Both the position numbers and the translations under genes were made by a program. A DNA stretch of 64,000 nucleotides, from assembly GCA_021405325.1 (NCBI GenBank), contig QWII01000048.1:33476-97475 (forward strand), given 5' to 3'. Shown here one piece after another: positions 8,042-15,212 of this stretch. The notes under the pieces were generated by a model. That model did not search any database and was not told where the DNA came from. It was given only the letters and a program-made list of their open reading frames with translations. The DNA is from Caldilinea sp. CFX5. GTDB lineage: Bacteria; Chloroflexota; Anaerolineae; Caldilineales; Caldilineaceae. Position 1 is the first letter of the stretch. Every line of letters starts with the position of its first letter.

Positions 8042-9199
8042 ATGGGGGTAGCCAGTGCCGGTATGCACGGCGGCGATGTGCGTTCAGATTGTTGGGTGCA
8101 AGTCGAAGAGACAACAGGTCGGACGGAAATTCAGTTGACCAGCCGGGTGGCAGCGCTCTATGGGGAGTCAATTCGGACACTAACGCGTGAAACGTTAGCA
8201 ATGCTTGGCGCAACGAACCTGTCTGTAACAATGGATGATAGCGGCGCATTGCCGTACACCTTGCTGGCGCGCATTGAAGCCGCTGTCTTACGTTTGCGCC
8301 CAACAACAACTGCCACCGTTCTCCCTCCCATTAACCCAATCACCCAATATCCCACCACTCGCCACCGCTTGCGCCGTTCGCGCCTTTATCTGCCGGGCAA
8401 CACCCCCAAGTTTTTTATCAATGCCGGTCTGCATCGCCCCGACGCCGTGATTCTAGATTTGGAAGATTCGGTGGCAGCGACAGAAAAAGATGCGGCGCGG
8501 TTACTGGTGCGCAATGCGTTGCGGGTGGTCAACTTTTATGGCGCTGAGAAGATGGTGCGGGTCAATGCGCTGCCGGCTGGCTTGGATGATATGCGTCTGC
8601 TGGCCCCGCATGGGGTGCATGTTTTTCTCTTGCCCAAAACGGAAAAGGTTGATGACGTGGTGGCCGCTGATCGCCTGCTCACCGAACTGGGGGTCGATTG
8701 CTTTTTGATCCCGCTCCTGGAGAGCGCCAAAGGGGTGTTGCAAGCCTGGTCAATTGCCACGGCCTCCCCACGGGTGGTGGCGCTGGCGATTGGGTTGGAA
8801 GATTACACTGCCGATCTCGGTGCGCAACGCACCGCTGAAGGGCGGGAAAGTCTGTGGGCGCGCAGTCAGGTGGTCAATGCGGCGCGGGCTACCGGGGTGC
8901 AAGCGCTCAGTTCCGTCTTCGCCAACATCGACGACCAGGCCGCGTTGTTAGCCTGGGCCAGGGCGGAACGGGGGCTAGGCTTTGAAGGCATCGGCTGTCT
9001 GCATCCGCGACAGGTGGCCGTCACCCATCAAGCCTTTGCGCCGACAGCAGAAGAAGTAGGAAGGGCGCAGCGAATAATGACCGCTTATACGGCGGCGCTG
9101 GCGGCCGGCCAGGGTGTGACCAGTGTCGATGGCATGATGATCGATGCCCCGGTGGTGGCACGGGCAGAAAGAATTATCAAGGCCGCTGAAAAGCCCTAA
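8042..9199 (+). CDS. citE: Citrate lyase gamma-beta fusion (CitD acyl carrier domain + CitE)
   Basis: Residues 1-86 resemble the CitD acyl carrier subunit (QLTSRVAALYGESIR, MDDSGALPYTLLARIEAAVLR). Residues about 107-385 are CitE, the citryl lyase subunit (RSRLYLPGN, DAVILDLEDSV, VALAIGLEDYTADLG), and a proline/threonine linker joins them. By alignment with CitD, Ser15 (RSDCW) is the probable attachment site of the phosphoribosyl-dephospho-CoA group. CitE cleaves the citryl thioester to oxaloacetate. ATG 8042 with GAGAAGGGG upstream is preferred over TTG 7955, which would translate the REP hairpins. Separate citD and citE genes are usual, so the fusion is notable. The CitD call is moderate because that part is divergent. 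Confidence 0.82.
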   Translation: MGVASAGMHGGDVRSDCWVQVEETTGRTEIQLTSRVAALYGESIRTLTRETLAMLGATNLSVTMDDSGALPYTLLARIEAAVLRLRPTTTATVLPPINPITQYPTTRHRLRRSRLYLPGNTPKFFINAGLHRPDAVILDLEDSVAATEKDAARLLVRNALRVVNFYGAEKMVRVNALPAGLDDMRLLAPHGVHVFLLPKTEKVDDVVAADRLLTELGVDCFLIPLLESAKGVLQAWSIATASPRVVALAIGLEDYTADLGAQRTAEGRESLWARSQVVNAARATGVQALSSVFANIDDQAALLAWARAERGLGFEGIGCLHPRQVAVTHQAFAPTAEEVGRAQRIMTAYTAALAAGQGVTSVDGMMIDAPVVARAERIIKAAEKP

Positions 9200-9294
9200 C
9201 GTCAATTTCGCCGAGCGGTTGGCCAACCATCTTCCTAGAAGATTGGCTTGTCGCCGCTGGTCTTTCTTGATCAACCAATAAGTTAATAGCGCTT

Positions 9295-10851
9295 ATGCAC
9301 GATCTAACCGAAAACGACGCCGGTCGTCTGGTTCCCACCCAAGTCAATGGGCGCACCTTTATACCGTATCAGGGCGTGGGCAAAGTCATCCCACAGGGCC
9401 GCAAGATTGGTCCACCGCTTCGCTCCTGCGCCCATTACCCGGCGGATGGCAACAAAGTTGTCCCGACATTGGTCGAAGCTTTACAACGTGCTGGTTTACG
9501 TGATGGTATGACCCTCTCGTCGCACCACCATTTTCGCGATGGCGATCTGCTTATGGCGCAGGTCTTTGCCGCGGCGGCGGCGTTGGGGGTGCGCGACCTG
9601 GTCTGGCAGCCGTCGGCCACCTTTCCCTGTCATGCCCCGTTTACTGCCTACATGGAAAGTGGGCTGTTGCACCACATTGAAGGCAGCCTCAATGGCCCAC
9701 TGGGGCGCTATGCGTCGCTGGGCAAGATGCCGGGGTCGGCGGTTTTGCGTTCACATGGCGGGCGCTACCGGGCGCTGCAAGATGGTGATGTTCATGTCGA
9801 TCTAGCGATCATCGCCGCCCCAGCCGCTGATCCATTTGGCAATAGTTCGGGCGTGCTTGGCCCTAGCGCTTGTGGCCCGCTAGGCTTTGCCCTGGTCGAC
9901 GCCCAATATGCCGACCAGGTGATTGTCGCCACCGATCATCTGGTCCCCTTTCCCTGCTACCCCTGGCACATTCAAGGCAACCATGTCGATCAAGTTGTCG
10001 TGCTGGAACGTATCGGCGACCCCAAGCGCATTGTCTCCGGCACGACCCAACTGACCCGTTCGCCCGATCATCTGCTGATTGCCGAATATGCCGCTCGGTT
10101 TGTCCAGGAAAGCGGCATTATGCGTCCGGGTTTTTCTTTTCAGGCCGGGGCTGGCGGCATTAGTCTGGCCTTTACTGTGTACCTGGCTGAACGGATGCGG
10201 GAGGCCGGGGTCAAAGCGCGTTTTATCCGCGGCGGCAGCACCCGCTATCTGGTGGAAATGTTGGAAAGCGGCCTGACCGACTACATCCTTGATGGGCAAA
10301 GCTTTGATCTCGATGGCGTGCGCTCGCTGCGCGATCATCCCCATCACCTCGACACCAGCCCCTTTACCAGCTACAATTACCACGGCAAGGGCAACTTTGC
10401 CGCCCTGGTCGATTGTGTGGTCTTGGGCGCGACCGAGGTGGATCTCGACTTTAATGCCAATGTCGTCACCCATTCGGACGGCACGATTCACCACGGCATC
10501 GGCGGCTGGCAGGATACGCTCTTTGCCGGTTGCACCATTTTGACCGTCCCCACCTTCCGCGACCGCGTGCCGATCATCCGTGACCGGGTGACAACGCTCT
10601 GTGGGCCGGGGGAGTTGATCGATGTGGTGGTCACGGAGCGTGGCATTGCGATCAATCCCCTACGCACCGATTTGCTTGACGCTATGCAGGGGTCACGACT
10701 GCCTCTGCGCACGCTGGCGGAACTCAAAGCCGAAGCCGAGGCGATCTGTGGCGGTGCGCCGGCTGCGCCGCCGACGACTGATCAGGTCGTCGGTGTGGTC
10801 ACTTGGGTGGATGGCACAATTCTCGATAGTATACGACAGGTAGGCTTATGA
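9295..10851 (+). CDS. citF: Citrate lyase alpha subunit (citrate:ACP transferase)
   Basis: CitF moves the acetyl group from the acyl carrier domain to citrate, giving citryl-ACP for CitE. The 518-residue length fits. The family hallmarks include TLSSHHHFRDGD near residue 74, the SSGVLGPSACGPLG segment, and SHGGRYRA. It follows citDE by 95 bp and overlaps ARH copy 3 by four bases (ATGA). The accessory genes citC, citG and citX, needed to make and load the prosthetic group in classical systems, are not visible in the window. Confidence 0.93.
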   Translation: MHDLTENDAGRLVPTQVNGRTFIPYQGVGKVIPQGRKIGPPLRSCAHYPADGNKVVPTLVEALQRAGLRDGMTLSSHHHFRDGDLLMAQVFAAAAALGVRDLVWQPSATFPCHAPFTAYMESGLLHHIEGSLNGPLGRYASLGKMPGSAVLRSHGGRYRALQDGDVHVDLAIIAAPAADPFGNSSGVLGPSACGPLGFALVDAQYADQVIVATDHLVPFPCYPWHIQGNHVDQVVVLERIGDPKRIVSGTTQLTRSPDHLLIAEYAARFVQESGIMRPGFSFQAGAGGISLAFTVYLAERMREAGVKARFIRGGSTRYLVEMLESGLTDYILDGQSFDLDGVRSLRDHPHHLDTSPFTSYNYHGKGNFAALVDCVVLGATEVDLDFNANVVTHSDGTIHHGIGGWQDTLFAGCTILTVPTFRDRVPIIRDRVTTLCGPGELIDVVVTERGIAINPLRTDLLDAMQGSRLPLRTLAELKAEAEAICGGAPAAPPTTDQVVGVVTWVDGTILDSIRQVGL

Positions 10852-11903
10852 ATACAGAGTTTGAACGTTATCAACGCTATTATGGCGCACTCCTTGGTCT
10901 GGCCTATGGCGACGCCATTGGCTTTCCGGCGCTCTTTCACCGCACCTTTCAATTCCCCGAAAAGCGGCGCGAGTTTTTGTGGCGCACCAATCGCGACCTG
11001 GCGCGCCAGCGGATCATCCGCCTGACTCTGCCCTATACCCACCGCCTGGAACCGGCTACACTCGAACCCTTCCCCACCGACGACACCGAGTATGCCGTCT
11101 TTACGGCGCAAACATTATTGGCCGCCTCAGGTAGCCCCACATTAGACACCTTTGTGACCGCCTGGCAGACACGCATCTTGCCCTGTGCTGATCAAGTCCT
11201 GACCGGCTTCTCCGAACGCGCCGCCATTGAAAATTTACGGCGTGGATTGCAGCCACCCATCACCGGCAATGACAACCCGCAGCACTATGATGATTCCGCT
11301 TGTGCGCGGGCTGTGGCGGTTGGTCTCTACTGTGCCGGTAACGCAGAAGCAGCGGCGGCTTTGGCGGCGTTGGATGCCCAGGTGACCAATGCCGAAGATG
11401 GCGTCTACGCTGCGCAGGTGATGGCAGTCGCCATTACCTTACTGGCAACCGGGCAGGCGCTCCAACCAGCACTGCAACAGGCGCGTCAATTTATCCCGCC
11501 GGATAGTTGGCTGGCGCGTGGGAATGCCATTGCGCTGGCTTGCTTGCAAGAAGCGACCGGCCAGCAGGATCTGCTCTTGTTGTTGGGCAAGCGGCTCATC
11601 AACACCGTCTACTCCTACGGCAATGCCGCGCCAGAGACCTTGCCGGCGGCTTTTGCATTGCTGGAAGCCTGTCGTGGTGATCTACAACAGGCGGTGCTGC
11701 TGGCGAATGCCCTGCCCAAAGCGGCTGATTCATTGCCGGCGCTGGTCGGCGCGTTGTGTGGCGCGTATCAGGGGGCGGGCAGTTTGAGTCCACTGTGGCA
11801 GGCGCAACTCAATGGTTGCCGTGGGCTTTGTCTGCCCTTTGTGGCGGATGTCCATCTGGATCAAGTGGCGCAACAGTTGGTGAATCGCGTAATTCCTGAT
11901 TAG
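10848..11903 (+). CDS. ADP-ribosylglycohydrolase family protein (copy 3), degenerate metal site
   Basis: A 351-residue paralogue whose start overlaps the citF stop, so it is translated with citF. GDAIG (21-25) and TDDT (77-80) are kept, and an extra segment of about 20 residues precedes TDDT. The C-terminal metal motif reads PKAADSLPAL (290-299), where copies 1 and 2 read GRDADTIGAV. The first metal-binding Asp is therefore Ala292, Thr is Ser295, and only Asp294 remains. Catalysis is probably weakened or lost, or the protein now binds rather than cleaves. Overall homology to the family is clear. Confidence 0.86.
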   Translation: MNTEFERYQRYYGALLGLAYGDAIGFPALFHRTFQFPEKRREFLWRTNRDLARQRIIRLTLPYTHRLEPATLEPFPTDDTEYAVFTAQTLLAASGSPTLDTFVTAWQTRILPCADQVLTGFSERAAIENLRRGLQPPITGNDNPQHYDDSACARAVAVGLYCAGNAEAAAALAALDAQVTNAEDGVYAAQVMAVAITLLATGQALQPALQQARQFIPPDSWLARGNAIALACLQEATGQQDLLLLLGKRLINTVYSYGNAAPETLPAAFALLEACRGDLQQAVLLANALPKAADSLPALVGALCGAYQGAGSLSPLWQAQLNGCRGLCLPFVADVHLDQVAQQLVNRVIPD

Positions 11904-12012
11904 CTTCGCCTGACTGCCAAAAAGGTCGTTTGACGATTAGATAATCCCAGGGTATGATCGATTTTGTCAGGTGGCAATCGTTGCCGGAGGCATAGCGAAG
12001 GAAACAGCTTTG

Positions 12013-12231
12013 ATGACACCACAAGTAGGTTGGCAGGTTGCAGTTGACTTATACGTCGCCGAAGCCGTGAGTTTAGGCCGTGCCGCCGAAATCTCCGGTT
12101 TACCGACTGTTGTCTTTATGGAAACCCTGCACAATCAAGGCATTTCACTCGTTACCGCTCAATCAACAGAAGTGCAAAAGGTAAGACGAAAGGCATTAAT
12201 TCATGCCGGTTTCAACCTCCCTGGCCCTTAG
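12013..12231 (+). CDS. UPF0175-family small protein
   Basis: 72 residues from ATG 12013, preceded by GAAGGAAA (11997-12004); a longer GTG start at 11971 is less likely. The motif LYVAEAVSLGRAAEISGLPTVVFMETLHNQGI matches the UPF0175 pattern, a short helix-turn-helix-like protein often found as the antitoxin partner of PIN-like toxins. No toxin gene follows here, since the next gene is an oxidoreductase, so it is either solitary or a remnant of a pair. Confidence 0.75.
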   Translation: MTPQVGWQVAVDLYVAEAVSLGRAAEISGLPTVVFMETLHNQGISLVTAQSTEVQKVRRKALIHAGFNLPGP

Positions 12232-12278
12232 TAGCGCTCTTGCCGATTTCATTCAAACGATTTCAAGGAGGCATCACG

Positions 12279-13838
12279 GTGAGCTATGATACGATTATCA
12301 TTGGGGCCGGTGCGGCGGGGGCCATTCTGGCTGCACGCTTGACGGAAGATTCGACGCGTTCGGTTTTGCTCTTGGAAGCGGGGCCGGATTTCCCCAACAG
12401 CGCCGATCTGCCGGAGGAGATTCGCTATCAATATAGCAAACCGGGCAACCTGTGGGGCCGCGCCTTTGGGCCAACGACCAAGTATGGTTGGGGCTATATG
12501 GCGACCCGCACCCCGGTGGCGGAACCGATGTTTGTCCCCCGCGGCAAGATCATGGGCGGCTCGACGGCGGTGAATGCCACGATCTTTTTCCGGGGCATCC
12601 CCGAAGATTACGACGACTGGGCTGCGCAAGGCAACGACCGCTGGAGCTACAGCGAACTGCTCCCCTTCTTCTGCAAAAATGAGCGCGATCTGGATTTCCA
12701 GAATGAGTATCACGGCAACGACGGCCCCATTCCCGCCTGGCGTTTCCCGCGTGAGGTGTGGACAGCGGAGAGCGTCGCCTTCGATGAAGCGTGTCGCACC
12801 GCTGGTTATCCCGCCTGTCCTGACCATAATGCACCAGACGCCACCGGTGTCGGCCCGCTGGCGCATAACAATGTTGATGGCATTCGCTGGAGTACGGCGT
12901 TGGGCTATCTCGACCCGGCACGCCAGCGGCCCAACCTCACCATTCAGGCTGATTCGTTGGTGCATCGGGTTTTGTTTGACGGCCACCGGGCGACGGGTGT
13001 ATTGGTTGAACACCAGGGTGCGCTATCGACGATCCACGCCGATGAAATTATTGTGAGCGCCGGCGCTATCGCCTCGCCCCACCTGCTGCTTCACTCCGGC
13101 GTTGGTCCGGCGGATGATCTGCGCCGGCTAGGCATCGACGTGGTGCAAGATCTGCCGGGCGTGGGCCAGAATCTGCGCGACCATCCGCAAGTACTCTTTG
13201 TGCTACGCACCAAGCCGGAAGTGCCGGTGAGTTGGCTCGATCCGCGGCTCAACCTGGCCTTGACCTATACCGCCAGCGGCTCTCATCTGCGCAATGATAT
13301 GATCCTGATCCCCAGCGCCAATGCCACCGAGGGGGGCGTGACCAGTGAAGCGCCGCCGATTGGCTTCTACATTGTGCCTAGCATCTATCTGGCCGTTGGC
13401 GCTGGTTCGCTACACCTGACCTCGACTGATCCCCATGTCCAACCAGCGTTGAACTACAACTATCTGGCCGAGGAGTTTGATCTGCGCCGGTTGCGCGAAG
13501 CGGTGCGCATCACGGAAGCACTGCTGGCTGATCCCGCGTTCCGCGCCATTGTGGCCGAGCAGATCGCGCCAGCACCGGTCGATCTGGCCTCTGACGCTGC
13601 CCTTGACGCCTGGATGTTGCGCAATGTCACCACCAGTCACCACAGTTCCAGCACTTGCAAAATGGGGCCGGGGTCTGATCCGCTGGCGGTGGTTGACCAG
13701 TTTGGCAAGGTGCATGGTCTGACTGGGTTGCGCGTGGCCGACGCTTCGATCATGCCGGACTGCATTCGCGCCAACACCAATGTGACGACAATGGTGATCG
13801 GTGAACGGCTTGCTGACCTGATTCGCCAGGGCTTTTAA
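12279..13838 (+). CDS. GMC-family FAD-dependent oxidoreductase (choline dehydrogenase-like)
   Basis: About 519 residues from GTG 12279, which has an excellent AAGGAG at 12265-12270. The N-terminus carries the FAD-binding DTIIIGAGAAGAILAARL, then the GMC signature region GKIMGGSTAVNATIFFRG. The C-terminus ends with the second GMC motif ADASIMPDCIRANTNVT and has HHSSSTCKMG near the active-site histidine. Family members oxidise alcohols such as choline, sugars or aromatic alcohols; the substrate here is unknown. The protein has no signal peptide, so it is cytoplasmic. Confidence 0.9.
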   Translation: MSYDTIIIGAGAAGAILAARLTEDSTRSVLLLEAGPDFPNSADLPEEIRYQYSKPGNLWGRAFGPTTKYGWGYMATRTPVAEPMFVPRGKIMGGSTAVNATIFFRGIPEDYDDWAAQGNDRWSYSELLPFFCKNERDLDFQNEYHGNDGPIPAWRFPREVWTAESVAFDEACRTAGYPACPDHNAPDATGVGPLAHNNVDGIRWSTALGYLDPARQRPNLTIQADSLVHRVLFDGHRATGVLVEHQGALSTIHADEIIVSAGAIASPHLLLHSGVGPADDLRRLGIDVVQDLPGVGQNLRDHPQVLFVLRTKPEVPVSWLDPRLNLALTYTASGSHLRNDMILIPSANATEGGVTSEAPPIGFYIVPSIYLAVGAGSLHLTSTDPHVQPALNYNYLAEEFDLRRLREAVRITEALLADPAFRAIVAEQIAPAPVDLASDAALDAWMLRNVTTSHHSSSTCKMGPGSDPLAVVDQFGKVHGLTGLRVADASIMPDCIRANTNVTTMVIGERLADLIRQGF

Positions 13839-13873
13839 GCTAAAACAAGGATGAATTTGTTGACAAAAGGCGC

Positions 13874-13902
13874 TTGACACTTTATCCAGGATAGTGTATA
13901 GT
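13874..13902 (+). promoter_or_regulatory. Strong sigma-70-type promoter for structured RNA
   Basis: TTGACA (13874-13879), a 17-bp spacer and TATAGT (13897-13902) give near-consensus boxes. Transcription should start at about 13909, immediately before the 5' arm of the RNA described at 13909-14067. Confidence 0.8.
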
Positions 13903-13908
13903 AGTGCC

Positions 13909-14067
13909 AACAATAAAAAAGCGCCGCCCCATCGGTGGGTAAACACCGACGCCGGGCGGCTGACCACCCAAATTGTCTGGACAATCTGGATGACTGCGTC
14001 TATTCTACTTCATTTTGCTGATGAGACCAAGAGCGGCAGCCTCCTGCGTGGGGCGGCTGCTTTTTTA
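13909..14067 (+). ncRNA. Candidate structured small RNA, about 160 nt, unknown class
   Basis: The stretch has its own promoter and ends in a GC stem followed by T6 (14061-14066). Its ends pair: CAATAAAAAAGC then GCCGCCCC (13911-13930) match GGGGCGGC-t-GCTTTTTTATTG (14050-14070) with one bulged base. Inside lie a hairpin GCCGCCC/GGGCGGC (13923-13929, 13954-13960) with a nested TCGGTG/CACCGA, and a small ATTGTC/GACAAT hairpin (13972-13985). GCAGCC/GGCTGC at the 3' end can form a separate terminator. The 5' GCCGCCC can thus choose between two partners. The next gene has its own -10, so this looks free-standing. No match to a known family is claimed. Confidence 0.68.
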
Positions 14068-14082
14068 TTGGGTCAATATTTG

Positions 14083-14091
14083 TGGTATACT
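14083..14091 (+). promoter_or_regulatory. Extended -10 promoter for Rpn-type gene
   Basis: TGGTATACT (14083-14091) is an extended -10 with no good -35. Transcription would begin three or four bases before ATG 14102, giving a nearly leaderless mRNA. Confidence 0.55.
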
Positions 14092-14101
14092 TTGAGGTAC
14101 G

Positions 14102-15178
14102 ATGAGCGAAAAGATTGTCAATCCACACGATGCGTTTTTTAAGCAATATATGGGCCATGCGGTTGCCGCTGCCGATTTCTTGCGTCACCACTTGCCGCCG
14201 GCTGTGGCAATGGCGCTCGATCTGGGCCAATTACACCTGGAAAAAGACTCGTTTGTTGATGAAAAGTTGCGCAGCAACTTTAGCGACCTGCTCTACCGCA
14301 CCGTGACAAATGATGGCACGCCAGTCGCAGTTGCGTTGCTGCTGGAACACAAAAGCTATGTTGACCAGTGGGTCGGCTTTCAAGTGTTAAAATACGTTGA
14401 ACGGTATTGGGAGCAGCAGTTACAGGAAAGCGGGAAACTTTTGCCGGTTGTGCCGGTTGTCGTCTATCATGGTGTAGAAAATTGGACGGTTGCCACCCGC
14501 TTTGCCCGGAAACTGGAGGGGTTGAAAGATCCTAATGCGCCGTTGAATCAGACGGTTGGCCGCTATACACCTGATTTTGAATATCATCTGGTCAACCTGA
14601 CTCAGCTTTCCGATGAGGAAATTCGGGGCGCCGTGATAACCCGGCTCTTTGTCCTCGTGCTTAAGCACATCTTTGAGCCAGAGTTGGGTGGGCGGTTGGA
14701 TGAGATTTTAGCATTGGCTGCCGAAGTGATAAGTCTTTCCAGTGGCATGGCGATCGTAGCCGCCTTGTTGCGCTACATTGCCCGCTCTGCAGTGGATGTA
14801 AAGCAAGAAACGGTGACTCAGAAGTTGTTAGAAGTGTTACCTAAAGAGGGAGGCGTTCTTATGCAAACAATGGCCGAAGCCTGGATCGAGGAAGGCAAAG
14901 TGATTGGCCTGAAGAAGGGTCGTGAAGAAGGCCGTGAAGAAGGCCGTGAAGAAGGCAAGGTCGAGGAGCGGATCGAGTTGATTATCCGCCTCTTACGCCG
15001 CCGCTTCCACCCGACCGAAGAGACGCTCCAAACCATTGCCCAGCAATTGACCCAGATTCAGCAGGAGGCAGTCTTGAGCCGGCTTGTCGATCTGGCGTTG
15101 GATGTGCTTGTTTTGCCCGATTTTATGAACCAGGTGCAAGCGCTCTTACCGGCAGCCGCCGTTGCCGATCAGGCATAA
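14102..15178 (+). CDS. Rpn-family recombination-promoting nuclease/putative transposase (1 of 3)
   Basis: 358 residues of the PD-(D/E)XK nuclease superfamily. The core reads SDLLYR (Asp62) and LLLEHKS (Glu82-Lys84), typical of Rpn/YhgA-like proteins, which cut DNA and promote RecA-independent recombination in E. coli. The C-terminal part has a short repeat GREEGREEGREEG (about 278-290) before a helical DUF4351-like end (LIIRLLRRRF...). Such in-frame EG repeats are common in this family and can change length. The gene is preceded by the structured RNA at 13909. Confidence 0.85.
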   Translation: MSEKIVNPHDAFFKQYMGHAVAAADFLRHHLPPAVAMALDLGQLHLEKDSFVDEKLRSNFSDLLYRTVTNDGTPVAVALLLEHKSYVDQWVGFQVLKYVERYWEQQLQESGKLLPVVPVVVYHGVENWTVATRFARKLEGLKDPNAPLNQTVGRYTPDFEYHLVNLTQLSDEEIRGAVITRLFVLVLKHIFEPELGGRLDEILALAAEVISLSSGMAIVAALLRYIARSAVDVKQETVTQKLLEVLPKEGGVLMQTMAEAWIEEGKVIGLKKGREEGREEGREEGKVEERIELIIRLLRRRFHPTEETLQTIAQQLTQIQQEAVLSRLVDLALDVLVLPDFMNQVQALLPAAAVADQA

Positions 15179-15212
15179 GCCGTCGCCGATCAGGGATAAG
15201 CCGTCAGGGTCT

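Noticed and set aside
12013..12231. Complete toxin-antitoxin pair at the UPF0175 gene
   Set aside because: No PIN-type or other toxin frame is adjacent; the next gene is a GMC oxidoreductase.
14018..14025. CTGATGAG resembling a hammerhead ribozyme core
   Set aside because: No stem II with a following GAAA and no cleavage-site pairing nearby, so the match is by chance.
13909..14067. 6S RNA
   Set aside because: The paired ends and length fit, but the long central duplex with a bubble is not seen; only a covariance scan could decide.
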